Shown piece by piece: positions 24,274-32,885 of a stretch of 64,000 bases of DNA. Both the position numbers and the translations under genes were made by a program. The notes beneath the pieces were generated by a model. The model worked only from the letters and a program-made list of their open reading frames with translations, did no database searches and was not told the origin of the DNA. The first letter of the stretch is position 1; each line of letters starts with the position of its first letter. The stretch is from JADKAV01 sp963732355 (GTDB taxonomy: Bacteria > Actinomycetota > Actinomycetes > S36-B12 > UBA10799), in assembly GCA_963732355.1 (NCBI GenBank), contig CAVSZD010000003.1, positions 124,001-188,000 on the forward strand, given 5' to 3'.

Positions 24274-25317
24274 GTGGCCAGGACGACTTTGGGCATGGAG
24301 GTGGGGTCTTCCGCCGTGCGGCTCGCTGCGGTGTCCCGCTCTCGCTCGGGCCCGGTGCTTGATCACATCTCGCACGCCGAACTGGCGCGGGGCGCGGTTG
24401 TGGACGGTGAAGTGATCGATCGCGATTCCTTGCGCGCCAGCGTGCGCCAGGTCGTGAAGGCCGGCAAACCGGGTCGGCGGCAGGTTCGTCTGGGCGTGAT
24501 GGGGCAACGCATGGTCGCCAGGCAGGTGGACCTGCCCTGGGTGCCACCCAAGGAGTTCAAGAAGGCGCTGCCGCTGCTGGCGGCCGACCTGCTGCCGATG
24601 CCTGTGGATCAGTGTGTGCTCGACTTCATCACCTACGAGGACGTGGTGGACGAGGATGGCTCGCACATGGTGCGTGGACTGCTGGTAGCCGCCGAGGAGG
24701 ACGGCATCCTGCGTCTGGTGGACGCGGTCGAGAGTGCGGGGCTACAGGTCGTCTCCGTGACGCTGACGCCGCTGGCCAGCCTCGGGGCCGTTGCGGACCC
24801 CCTGGCCGCCGGACCGGAGGCGGTCATCGACGTGGGCTATTCCATGACCAGCGTCACCATCCATGAGAAGGGCCAGCCACGATTCGTGCGCATCCTCGGC
24901 CGCGGTGGCAGAGAGACCACCGAAGCCCTCGCGGCGACCCTCGGGATCAGTGAGGCGGATGCGGAGCGCTGGAAGTGCGCGCTACCCGCCATGTGGGCGA
25001 GCATGACTCCAGCAGACCAGTCGGCGACCGAGAACGCGGTGCGCTCAGCACTGTCCGAACTCGTCACCGAGATCAGGACCTCCATCGGCTTCTACTCCAC
25101 CAGTGAGGGGTCCCGTTTGACGAGGGCCTACCTGGTGGGGGGCGCAGCATCCATGCTCGGGCTGGCGCCGATTCTCGCTTCGGTGTTGCATGCGCCTGTA
25201 GATGTGGCAACAGCCCATGGTGTGCGACCTGCGAAGTCCCTATCGCCCGAGGCCTTCCTTGCTGCATCAAGTCCTGCTTCGGTATCGGCCGTCTCGCTGG
25301 CACTGGACGCGTCATGA
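24274..25317 (+). CDS. pilM: type IV pilus assembly protein PilM (actin-like)
   Basis: Cytoplasmic actin-like ATPase fold that binds the PilN tail. I choose GTG 24274 because GGAGGT at 24264-24269 sits right before it; an in-frame ATG at 24262 would overlap that site. The protein begins VARTTLGMEVGSSAVRLAAV with the phosphate-1-like loop, and later has AVIDVGYSMTSVTIHEKG and LVGGAASMLGLAPIL. About 347 residues. The stop overlaps the pilN start (ATGA). Confidence 0.92.
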   Translation: MARTTLGMEVGSSAVRLAAVSRSRSGPVLDHISHAELARGAVVDGEVIDRDSLRASVRQVVKAGKPGRRQVRLGVMGQRMVARQVDLPWVPPKEFKKALPLLAADLLPMPVDQCVLDFITYEDVVDEDGSHMVRGLLVAAEEDGILRLVDAVESAGLQVVSVTLTPLASLGAVADPLAAGPEAVIDVGYSMTSVTIHEKGQPRFVRILGRGGRETTEALAATLGISEADAERWKCALPAMWASMTPADQSATENAVRSALSELVTEIRTSIGFYSTSEGSRLTRAYLVGGAASMLGLAPILASVLHAPVDVATAHGVRPAKSLSPEAFLAASSPASVSAVSLALDAS

Positions 25318-26057
25318 CCACCTACTACAACGATCCCGCACCCGCCGATCCGCCGCCGGCCGAGTCGGAACCCATGGTGCATGTCGCCGCACCCGACACC
25401 CTGGCGGGATTGCTGCCCAAGAAGTCGTTCCCCGTCCCCGAACTGATCCCCCCATCGGTGATGAGGCGTCGCGCGGTTGACATGGCCAAGCGCCGCACCG
25501 TGATGGCTGTGGTGATAGTGCTCGTGATGGTTATCGCCATGTCCATGTTCGGCCGGATCGAACTCAAGGCCGCCCAGAGCGAGTTGAGTTCGGTACAGGT
25601 GAGCCTCGCGGCGGCCGAGGCTGAGAAGGAGAAGTACAGGGACGTGCCCGTGGTCTACGCTGCGGTCGACGCGGCCAGATCGGAACTGGCGCAGGCGATG
25701 GGCACTGAGGTCCAGGTGGCTCGCCTGATCACGGATTTGAGTTTCACCATCCCGCCGGACGTTTCGCTGACCGGTGTGTCGGTGGTGGTGGGTGGCGAGC
25801 AGGAGGCCCCCGCCGCGGGGACCACCGCGCAGCAGCCCACGACCCCGCTTATCGGGACGGTGGCGTTCTCGGGGGAGGCCCGGGCGTTCACAGACGTCTC
25901 GGCATGGATCGACACGCTGCGCAGTCAGCCGGACTACACCAACGTGATCCTGACCGATGTGTCGAAGGATTCCAGCACTGGCATCTACACCTTCTCCAAC
26001 ACAGCGGAGCTCACCGATCAGGCGCTCTCCGGCCGATTCGTTGAGGAGACCCGATGA
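25314..26057 (+). CDS. pilN: type IV pilus assembly protein PilN
   Basis: 247 residues: a cytoplasmic tail longer than usual (~60 residues, Pro-rich), one membrane segment (TVMAVVIVLVMVIAMSMFG), a coiled coil (ELSSVQVSLAAAEAEKEKYR) and a ferredoxin-like periplasmic domain (LSFTIPPDVSLTGVSVVVGG). It overlaps pilM and pilO by ATGA. PilM, PilN and PilO form the alignment complex of the pilus machine. Confidence 0.9.
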   Translation: MTTYYNDPAPADPPPAESEPMVHVAAPDTLAGLLPKKSFPVPELIPPSVMRRRAVDMAKRRTVMAVVIVLVMVIAMSMFGRIELKAAQSELSSVQVSLAAAEAEKEKYRDVPVVYAAVDAARSELAQAMGTEVQVARLITDLSFTIPPDVSLTGVSVVVGGEQEAPAAGTTAQQPTTPLIGTVAFSGEARAFTDVSAWIDTLRSQPDYTNVILTDVSKDSSTGIYTFSNTAELTDQALSGRFVEETR

Positions 26058-26755
26058 GAAGCAGCCCGCGTTTCTGGACCATCGGCGGCGTCGTGGTCGT
26101 GCTTGTGGTCGCCCTCGTCGGTTACATGTTCGCCATCCGGCCCGTCTTCCAGAACGTATCCGCGGTCCGGGCCGAGATCCAGCAGACCCAAGAGCAGACC
26201 GACCGGGTGATGGTACAGACCCGGCAACTTGCCCAGCAGGAGAAGGATCTTCAGGAGCAGATCGAGGCACTGGAGCGGATCCGGGCGAAGATCCCGAAGG
26301 ACGTCAACGTCCCGAAGCTCATGCGCACGATCCAGTCCGAGGCTCGCGCTGAGGGCGTCGAACTCGACTCGCTGCAACCGGGCCAGATCACGATGTTCGA
26401 GATCGAGGAGCCCAGCCCGTCTCCCACGACCACGGACGGGGCGTCGCCCGAGGCGTCGGCACCCGCACCAGCCCCGGTGCCCTCTGCCAGCAACCTCGGC
26501 CAGGGGGTTGCCCCCAAGAACATCGGAGTCGCCTACGTCCCGCTCAGCCTCACTGGTCAGGGGACGTACAGTTCGGTGCGCCGGCTGACACAGCGCCTGG
26601 AACAGCAGCAGCGCGCTTTCTTGATCACAACTTTGGACGTCACGCGGCAGAGTGACAACCAGTCCGATCTGCCACTGGCGTTCACCATGCAGGCGCGAGT
26701 CTTCGTCCTCAACGGCGACACGGTGAACCTGCCGGCCAGTGTGAAGGGGGAGTGA
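26054..26755 (+). CDS. pilO: type IV pilus assembly protein PilO
   Basis: 233 residues. One N-terminal membrane segment (IGGVVVVLVVALVGYMFAIR), a coiled coil rich in Gln/Glu (EIQQTQEQTDRVMVQTRQLA), then a Pro/Ala/Ser linker and a C-terminal domain (YVPLSLTGQGTYSSVRRLTQ) typical of PilO. Starts in an ATGA overlap with pilN. Partner of PilN in the alignment complex. Confidence 0.9.
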   Translation: MRSSPRFWTIGGVVVVLVVALVGYMFAIRPVFQNVSAVRAEIQQTQEQTDRVMVQTRQLAQQEKDLQEQIEALERIRAKIPKDVNVPKLMRTIQSEARAEGVELDSLQPGQITMFEIEEPSPSPTTTDGASPEASAPAPAPVPSASNLGQGVAPKNIGVAYVPLSLTGQGTYSSVRRLTQRLEQQQRAFLITTLDVTRQSDNQSDLPLAFTMQARVFVLNGDTVNLPASVKGE

Positions 26756-26759
26756 GGAC

Positions 26760-27458
26760 ATGTCCGAGTACATCCAGGAGAACCGGCGAGCAGTGATCAT
26801 GCTTGTGGTGGCCTTGAGCGTTGCTGCTCTCGTGGGCCTGTATCTACTGCTGTCCTCCGGCGGAGGGGCTGATTCGGCCAGCGGGTCTGTAGCACACGAG
26901 CCCGCTCCCACACCGTCCGTCACAGTCGAGGAGCTGTCCGCTACGCAGCAGACCGTCGTGCGATACGGGAACACAGGCACCGGTACGGACCCCTTCGTAG
27001 CACTGGAGGGAACCGAAGAGGAACAAACGACAACATCGAGCTCGCAGACCTCGTCGAGCGGATCTGGGAGTAGCAGCAGCGGCTCGTCCGCAACGTCGTC
27101 GTCTTCCTCCTCCGGATCCTCATCGTCCTCCGGCAACAGCTCCTCCAACGACCAGCCCGTCTACAACCCGCCCGACGACTCCGGTGGGTCCTCCAACGAC
27201 ACTCCGAACAGCAACTCCGCGCCCAAAGATCCCGAGCCGGTCAGCAATGGCGACGGACCCAAGGTCATCGTGATCCAGGCCGGCGACACGTACGCGGTCG
27301 TGAAGATCAACGGTGAGCGCACGAGGTTGTACGTGAACGTGCCCGGGCCCAAAGGCGTGACCTACATCGCCCCGCTTGCCGGTGGCTGTGGATGGTTCGG
27401 TACTCCGGACTCCAAAGTCAGGGTCAGCGTCTGCGGCGGAGAGGCCCAGCGGCTCTGA
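26760..27458 (+). CDS. single-pass membrane protein with Ser-rich linker, end of pilus operon
   Basis: 232 residues. One membrane helix (VIMLVVALSVAALVGLYLLL), then a very Ser-rich low-complexity stretch at ~90-130 followed by an Asn/Pro/Asp-rich part, and a small C-terminal domain (KVIVIQAGDTYAVVKINGER) with two Cys (GGCGWF ... VSVCGG). Position after pilO is where PilP-like proteins are found, but there is no lipobox and I see no clear PilP homology. Probably a periphery protein of the pilus machine. Confidence 0.65.
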   Translation: MSEYIQENRRAVIMLVVALSVAALVGLYLLLSSGGGADSASGSVAHEPAPTPSVTVEELSATQQTVVRYGNTGTGTDPFVALEGTEEEQTTTSSSQTSSSGSGSSSSGSSATSSSSSSGSSSSSGNSSSNDQPVYNPPDDSGGSSNDTPNSNSAPKDPEPVSNGDGPKVIVIQAGDTYAVVKINGERTRLYVNVPGPKGVTYIAPLAGGCGWFGTPDSKVRVSVCGGEAQRL

Positions 27459-27500
27459 CTGGTCGGCGCCCGATGGGTCCCCGCATGACAACATGGGGGA

Positions 27501-28670
27501 ATGCTCAGGTGGTTGACCGCAGGTGAGTCCCATGGTCCTGTACTCACGGCGATCGTCGAAGGTGTGCCCGCGGGGGTGCGGATCGACACCCAGGATGTGG
27601 CCGATGCCTTGGCCCGTCGCCGTCTTGGCTACGGCCGGGGGGCGCGCCAGAAGTTCGAGGCCGACGCGGTGCGCCTGCTCGCCGGGGTCCGCCACGGTCT
27701 GACGCAGGGCGGCCCGATCGCCATCGAGGTGGCCAACTCGGAGTGGCCGAAGTGGGAGCAAGTCATGTCGGCCGATCCGGTGGACGAGGACGTCCTGGCC
27801 CGATTGGCGCGAAACGCACCCTTGACCCGTCCGCGCCCCGGTCACGCGGATCTGGTGGGCATGCAGAAGTACGGTTTCGACGATGCGCGGCCGGTTCTGG
27901 AGCGGGCCAGCGCCCGTGAGACGGCCGCCCGGGTCGCGCTGGGCGCGGTGGCGAAGGCGCTTCTGGAACAGGCGGCCGGGGTTCGTGTCTTCAGCCACGT
28001 GGTGCGAATCGGCACGGTGGCCAGTAACGCGCCGACGCCGACGTACGACGACCTGGCCAGCATCGATGAGGATCCAGTGCGTTGTGCTACGCCGTCGGTG
28101 AGTCAGGCGATGGTTGCCGAGATCGACGCCGCGAAGGCCGAGGCCGACACGCTTGGCGGGGTCGTCGAGGTCGTGGCGGAAGGACTTCCTCCAGGACTGG
28201 GCAGTTACGTGCATTCGGATCGTCGGCTCGACGCCCGGATCGCCGCAGCATTGATGGGGATCCAGGCGATCAAAGGTGTCGAGTTCGGAGACGGTTTCGA
28301 CCTGGCTGCGATGCGCGGGTCGCAGGCGCAGGACGAGATCCTGCTGGTCGATGGCAAGGTGAGCAGGCAGACCGGGCACGCAGGCGGGACCGAGGGTGGC
28401 ATGTCCACCGGCGAGCCGCTGCGGGTGCGGGCGGCGATGAAACCGATCTCCACGGTGCCGCGGGCCCTGCGCACCATCGACGTGGCGACCGGGCAACCAG
28501 CCACTGCTATCAACCAGCGTTCCGACGCCTGCGCCGTGCCTGCCGCCGCCGTGATCGCCGAAGCCATGGTCGCGCTCGTGCTGGCCGATTCGCTTCTGGA
28601 GAAGACCGGCGGCGATTCGGTGGGCGAGGTGTCGCGCAACCTGAGCGCGTACCTGGACACACTGCTTTGA
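27501..28670 (+). CDS. aroC: chorismate synthase
   Basis: Makes chorismate from EPSP using reduced FMN. 389 residues with the three family signatures: LTAGESHGPVL near the N-terminus, RPRPGHADLVG and RASARETAARVALG in the middle, and the C-terminal RSDACAVPAAAVIAEAM. It starts a shikimate operon; the stop overlaps the TTG start of aroK (TTGA). Confidence 0.97.
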   Translation: MLRWLTAGESHGPVLTAIVEGVPAGVRIDTQDVADALARRRLGYGRGARQKFEADAVRLLAGVRHGLTQGGPIAIEVANSEWPKWEQVMSADPVDEDVLARLARNAPLTRPRPGHADLVGMQKYGFDDARPVLERASARETAARVALGAVAKALLEQAAGVRVFSHVVRIGTVASNAPTPTYDDLASIDEDPVRCATPSVSQAMVAEIDAAKAEADTLGGVVEVVAEGLPPGLGSYVHSDRRLDARIAAALMGIQAIKGVEFGDGFDLAAMRGSQAQDEILLVDGKVSRQTGHAGGTEGGMSTGEPLRVRAAMKPISTVPRALRTIDVATGQPATAINQRSDACAVPAAAVIAEAMVALVLADSLLEKTGGDSVGEVSRNLSAYLDTLL

Positions 28671-29173
28671 CCGCGCGGCTGGCGCTGGTCGGAGCGCCCG
28701 GGTCCGGCAAGACATCGGTGGGCCGCGCACTCGCCGAGGTGTGGACCTGCGAATTCATCGACAGTGACGCCGTGTACGAGGCCAACAGCGGCAAGACCGT
28801 GGCCGAGGCGGTCATCGAGGATGAGGCGACCTTTCGGGAGGCCGAACGGCAGATCGTGCTGGAGATCCTGGCCGCACCCGCCGCCGTCGTCGCAGTCGGA
28901 AGTGGCGCGGTGCCCGCGGCAGTTGACGTTCTGAAGGCAGTACCTGTCGTCTGGCTGGAGGTCGGGCTCGCGGACACTGCGCGACGCACCGGGCTCTCGG
29001 GTGCTCGTCCAGTGGCACTGGGCAACATCCGCGGGCAGTTGCACGACATGCTTAAAGCCCGCGCCGAGGTCTACGGGTCCGTGGCCGATCTCGTAGTGCC
29101 CACTGACGGCCGGACGGTCGATTCGGTGGTGGCTCAGATCAGGGATTGGGAGGCGCAACGTGACGACCATTGA
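28667..29173 (+). CDS. aroK: shikimate kinase
   Basis: Phosphorylates shikimate at O3. I start it at TTG 28667, overlapping the aroC stop, giving 168 residues that begin LTARLALVGAPGSGKTSVGR with the Walker A loop. DSDAVYE carries the substrate Asp, and DEATFREAERQIV and AVGSGAVP match the FRxxE and GGG regions, the latter slightly divergent. Its 3' end overlaps the aroB start by 14 bases. Confidence 0.93.
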   Translation: MTARLALVGAPGSGKTSVGRALAEVWTCEFIDSDAVYEANSGKTVAEAVIEDEATFREAERQIVLEILAAPAAVVAVGSGAVPAAVDVLKAVPVVWLEVGLADTARRTGLSGARPVALGNIRGQLHDMLKARAEVYGSVADLVVPTDGRTVDSVVAQIRDWEAQRDDH

Positions 29174-30236
29174 GGTGGCAGGTGCCCGGGCGTACCCGGT
29201 GATCGTCGGCCACAACCTCTTCGACGCGGTGGTGGCCAGCATCCCGGCAGGCGCCGCCCGGGTGGCGGTGATCCACCCGCGGGCACTGCGGGCCACGGGC
29301 GAGCAGATCCGGGCCGACCTGTCCGGCGGTACCAACGCCATCTCGATCGAGATCCCGGATGCCGAGGACGCGAAGACGGTCGAGGTCCTGAACTACTGCT
29401 GGTCGGTGCTGGGCGAGAACGGCTTTACCCGATCCGATGCGATCGTTGCGGTCGGCGGCGGCACCACCACCGACCTGGCCGGATTCGTCGCGGCCACCTG
29501 GTTGCGCGGCGTCCAGATCGTGCAGGTTCCGACCACTCTGTTGGGGATGGTCGATGCGGCAGTGGGCGGCAAGACCGGCATCAACACCGCCAGCGGGAAG
29601 AACCTCGTCGGAGCCTTCCACGAACCCGCTGCTGTGATCTGCGACCTCGACACCCTGCGCGAGTTGCCGCGCGCTGAGATCATCTCCGGGCTGGCCGAGG
29701 TCATCAAGTGCGGCTTCATTTCCGACCCCCGGATCCTGGAACTGGTGAGCGCGGACCCGGCCGCCATCCTGGATCCCGAGTCCGAGGCCCTGCACGAGAC
29801 GATCACCCGGTCCATCCAAGTGAAGGCGGATGTGGTCGCCGCCGACTTCCGGGAGGACCGCCCCGAGGGGCTGGGCAGGGAGGTCCTGAACTACGGACAC
29901 ACGCTCGGGCATGCGATCGAACTCAATGAGCGGTACCGCTGGCGGCACGGTCCAGCGATCGCTGTGGGCATGGTCTACGTCGCGGAGTTGGCCGGACTGG
30001 TCGGACGGCTCGACGACGATGTCGTGCAGTTGCACAGGGACGTTCTGGGCAGTGTTGGCCTGCCCGTTTCCTACGACGGGCAGTTCCCGCGGTTGCTCGA
30101 GGCCATGAAGCGCGACAAGAAGACCCGCGCTGACACGTTGCGATTCGTCATACTGTCCGGTGTGGGCAAACCCGAGATGCTGGTCGGACCCGATCCGGCG
30201 CTGGTAGCCGCTGCGTACGCGCAGGTGCAGCCGTGA
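29160..30236 (+). CDS. aroB: 3-dehydroquinate synthase
   Basis: Cyclises DAHP to 3-dehydroquinate, NAD- and metal-dependent. 358 residues from GTG 29160. Clear signatures: VGGGTTTDLAGFVAATWLRG, PTTLLGMVDAAVGGKTGIN, and metal ligands in LAEVIKCGF and GHTLGHAIE. Overlaps aroK by 14 bases and aroQ by GTGA. Confidence 0.97.
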   Translation: MTTIEVAGARAYPVIVGHNLFDAVVASIPAGAARVAVIHPRALRATGEQIRADLSGGTNAISIEIPDAEDAKTVEVLNYCWSVLGENGFTRSDAIVAVGGGTTTDLAGFVAATWLRGVQIVQVPTTLLGMVDAAVGGKTGINTASGKNLVGAFHEPAAVICDLDTLRELPRAEIISGLAEVIKCGFISDPRILELVSADPAAILDPESEALHETITRSIQVKADVVAADFREDRPEGLGREVLNYGHTLGHAIELNERYRWRHGPAIAVGMVYVAELAGLVGRLDDDVVQLHRDVLGSVGLPVSYDGQFPRLLEAMKRDKKTRADTLRFVILSGVGKPEMLVGPDPALVAAAYAQVQP

Positions 30237-30667
30237 GGATCCTGGTTCTCAACGGGCCGAACATCGCGCGACTTGGGACCCGTGAACCCGACGTCTACGG
30301 CGCAACGACCTACGACCAACTAGTCGCGCAGGTGGTGGAGTACGCGGCAAGCAGAGGATTCGACGCCGACGTCCGACAGACAGACAGCGAGGCTGAACTC
30401 ATCGGTTGGCTGCATGAGGCCACCGACGCCGCGATTCCGGTGATCCTCAACCCTGCTGCTTTCACGCACTACAGTTACGGGGTCCGCGACGCGGCGGCTC
30501 AGTTGTCCGCGCCGCTGATCGAGGTCCACATCTCCAATCCCGCGGCCCGCGAGGAGTTCCGGCACACATCGGTCATTGCGGGTGTCGCGACGGGGACGAT
30601 CGCCGGTTTCGGGATCAGCAGTTACCTACTGGCCGTCGATGCGGTGGTCGCGTTGGAGGCAACATGA
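30233..30667 (+). CDS. aroQ: type II 3-dehydroquinate dehydratase
   Basis: Converts 3-dehydroquinate to 3-dehydroshikimate. 144 residues, the usual size. LNGPNIARLGTREPDVYG carries the active-site Arg and Tyr, NPAAFTHYSYGVRDA the catalytic loop, and VHISNPAAREEFRHTSV the His-containing segment. Starts GTGA with aroB and ends ATGA with the peptidase gene. Confidence 0.95.
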   Translation: MRILVLNGPNIARLGTREPDVYGATTYDQLVAQVVEYAASRGFDADVRQTDSEAELIGWLHEATDAAIPVILNPAAFTHYSYGVRDAAAQLSAPLIEVHISNPAAREEFRHTSVIAGVATGTIAGFGISSYLLAVDAVVALEAT

Positions 30668-31743
30668 TGGACTTCGCCGGACGCCGGGACACGTTGCGGA
30701 CGCTGATGGCCGGGGACTCCTGTCAGGCGCTACTGGTCACGAATCTGCCCGACGTCATGTACCTCAGTGGCTTCTCCGGGTCCAACGCAGCGCTGCTGGT
30801 TCTGCGCGATGGCGTGTACCTGGCCACTGATGGCCGGTACGTGGTTCAGGCTGGGAGTGAAAGCCCCGACGTAGAGCTGATCGTGACCCGTCAGTTGCTG
30901 CCCGAGTTACTCCGGGCCGCGGCGGCTCGCGGGGTTCAGACGGTCGGGTTCGACGGCAACTCGATGTCGGTGGAGCAGTGGCGCCGCGTGGCCGAGGAAG
31001 TGCCCGAGGTCGAACTTGAGACGGTCGGGATCGACATCAGTGGCCTGCGCCGGGTCAAGCAGGCCCCGGAGGTGGAGGCGTTACGCGAAGCCTGCGCGAT
31101 CAGCACGCGTGCCCTGCAGGCTCTGCTGGACGAGTTGGTGGTGGGCATGACCGAACTCGAGCTCGCACGCCGGCTCGAGCTGCACATGGGATTGCTTGGA
31201 GCCGCCGACCGGGCGTTCGACAGCATCGTCGCATCGGGGCCGAACAGTGCGGTTCCACACCATCAGCCGACACAGCGACGTATTGCCGCTGGGGACCTAC
31301 TGAAGATTGATTTCGGCGCGAAGTTCGCGGGCTACCACGCCGACTGCACACGCACGTTCGTCGTTGCAGCAGACCCTGCGGACTGGCAGCTGGAGATCCA
31401 CGACGTGGTGGCCCGGGCCCAGCAGGCCGGTTCGGATGCATTGGTGCCCGGTTGCGTCGGCCAAGAGGTTGATGCCATCGCGCGCGCAGTCATTGAAGAC
31501 GCGGGTTTCGGGCAGTACTACGGGCACGGTCTCGGGCATGGGGTGGGCCTGGAGATCCACGAGGCGCCGTTCTTGGGCCCGAACTCCACCCATACAGTTG
31601 AAGCAGGGGTTCCCGTGACTGTGGAACCCGGCGTCTATCTGCCCGAACGGGGTGGAGTGCGCATCGAGGACACCGTGATCGTCCATGACGACCATGTGGA
31701 AGTCCTGACGGATTTCCCTCGCGGCCTCGCGAGGGTCGGATAG
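30664..31743 (+). CDS. Xaa-Pro aminopeptidase / M24 family metallopeptidase
   Basis: 359 residues. N-terminal creatinase-like domain (residues ~1-125) and C-terminal pita-bread domain with the dinuclear metal ligands: LKIDFGAKFAGYHADCTRTF (two Asp), HGLGHGVGLEIHE (His), VEPGVY (Glu) and GGVRIEDTVI (Glu). Cleaves X-Pro bonds at peptide N-termini. Located between aroQ and efp, the standard order in many Gram-positive bacteria. Confidence 0.93.
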   Translation: MMDFAGRRDTLRTLMAGDSCQALLVTNLPDVMYLSGFSGSNAALLVLRDGVYLATDGRYVVQAGSESPDVELIVTRQLLPELLRAAAARGVQTVGFDGNSMSVEQWRRVAEEVPEVELETVGIDISGLRRVKQAPEVEALREACAISTRALQALLDELVVGMTELELARRLELHMGLLGAADRAFDSIVASGPNSAVPHHQPTQRRIAAGDLLKIDFGAKFAGYHADCTRTFVVAADPADWQLEIHDVVARAQQAGSDALVPGCVGQEVDAIARAVIEDAGFGQYYGHGLGHGVGLEIHEAPFLGPNSTHTVEAGVPVTVEPGVYLPERGGVRIEDTVIVHDDHVEVLTDFPRGLARVG

Positions 31744-31756
31744 GAAGACACGAACA

Positions 31757-32320
31757 GTGGCAACGACCAACGACCTCAAGAACGGCCTGGTACTCAACAT
31801 CGACGGACAGCTGTGGGCCGTCGTGGAGTTCCAGCACGTCAAGCCCGGCAAGGGCGGCGCATTCGTGCGCACCAAGCTGAAGAACGTGCTCTCCGGGAAG
31901 GTGGTCGACCGGACGTTCAACGCCGGAGTCAAGGTCGAGACCGCCAATGTCGACAAACGGGCGATGAGTTACCTGTACAGCGACGGTGACGATTTCATCT
32001 TCATGGACGCCACCACCTACGACCAGATCCCGGTCTCAGCGGCGACTGTGGGCGAGGCGGTGAAGTACCTGCTGGAGAACCAGGAGGCGATCGTCGCACT
32101 TCACGACGGGACGCCGCTCTATGTCGAACTGCCCGCAAGCGTGGAGCTCGTTGTCGAGTACACCGAGCCAGGTCTGCAGGGCGACCGCTCCACCGGCGGC
32201 ACCAAACCCGCGCGCCTCGAGACCGGTGCTGAGGTACAGGTTCCCCTGTTCCTGGAGACCGGCGAGAAGATCAAGGTCGACACCCGCGACGGTTCGTACC
32301 TGGGCCGCGTGAACGGTTAG
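31757..32320 (+). CDS. efp: elongation factor P
   Basis: Binds stalled ribosomes at polyproline and helps peptide-bond formation. 187 residues from GTG 31757, three beta-barrel domains. The tip loop reads HVKPGKGGAFVRTKLKN, with a Lys in the position that other bacteria modify. C-terminal domain ends RDGSYLGRVNG. The stop TAG shares one base with the nusB GTG. Confidence 0.97.
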   Translation: MATTNDLKNGLVLNIDGQLWAVVEFQHVKPGKGGAFVRTKLKNVLSGKVVDRTFNAGVKVETANVDKRAMSYLYSDGDDFIFMDATTYDQIPVSAATVGEAVKYLLENQEAIVALHDGTPLYVELPASVELVVEYTEPGLQGDRSTGGTKPARLETGAEVQVPLFLETGEKIKVDTRDGSYLGRVNG

Positions 32321-32730
32321 TGGCTGCTCGCAGTAAGGCCCGGCGGCGTGCCGTCGAGGTGCTGTATGAATCAGACCTGCGCGGCAGCAGCATCGATGAG
32401 GCGCTCGAATCCCTCGACGCGCGCGTCCAGGCCTCGATCAACCCGTACACCACGCAGATCGCCCAAGGTGTGGCTGCCAGGCAGGCGCAGATCGACGAGA
32501 CCCTTTCGACCTATGCGCAGGGCTGGACCTTGGACCGGATGCCGGCGGTCGATCGTGCGATTCTGCGGGTGGGGACCTGGGAGCTCTTGTGGGGAGACGT
32601 GCCTGAGGGCGTCGCGCTGGCAGAAGCAGTGGTGCTTGCCAACGAGTTGTCCACCGATGAATCCGGCAAGTACATCAACGGGGTGCTGGCGCGGGTACGC
32701 GACGTGAAACCCCGGATGGTGCTCGACTGA
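32320..32730 (+). CDS. nusB: transcription antitermination factor NusB
   Basis: 136-residue helical protein that binds rRNA boxA with NusE. MAARSKARRRAVEVLYESDL is the typical N-terminus, and RMPAVDRAILRVGTWELLWG and VVLANELSTDESGKYINGVL are conserved helices. Starts GTG overlapping the efp stop. Confidence 0.96.
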   Translation: MAARSKARRRAVEVLYESDLRGSSIDEALESLDARVQASINPYTTQIAQGVAARQAQIDETLSTYAQGWTLDRMPAVDRAILRVGTWELLWGDVPEGVALAEAVVLANELSTDESGKYINGVLARVRDVKPRMVLD

Positions 32731-32737
32731 GCCTGCT

Positions 32738-32814
32738 TGGTGCCCTCGGTGGGATTCGAACCCACACTGTCAGGATTTTGAGACCTGTGACTCTGCCAGT
32801 TGGTCTACGAGGGC
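32738..32814 (-). tRNA. tRNA with CAA anticodon (Leu by anticodon), class I fold, CCA encoded
   Basis: The minus strand folds as a complete tRNA: acceptor GCCCTCG/CGAGGGC, D arm with GAC/GTC, anticodon stem CAGGT/TCCTG with loop CTCAAAA, five-base variable loop ACAGT, T arm GTGGG-TTCGAAT-CCCAC, discriminator A and an encoded CCA (32738-32740). The anticodon at positions 34-36 is CAA, which reads UUG (Leu), but bacterial tRNA-Leu normally has a long variable arm. Pair 31-39 is T-T. It lies convergent to nusB. Confidence 0.85.
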
Positions 32815-32885
32815 GTGTGTTCTATGTTAGCGGCGCTGCGTAGGCTGATCGTCGCAGGATCAAGGCAGACCGCACGGAGGTGGAC

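Noticed and set aside
27120..28730. 536-residue minus-strand frame over aroC
   Set aside because: Antisense shadow of aroC and the Ser-rich gene; composition typical of high-GC antisense frames.
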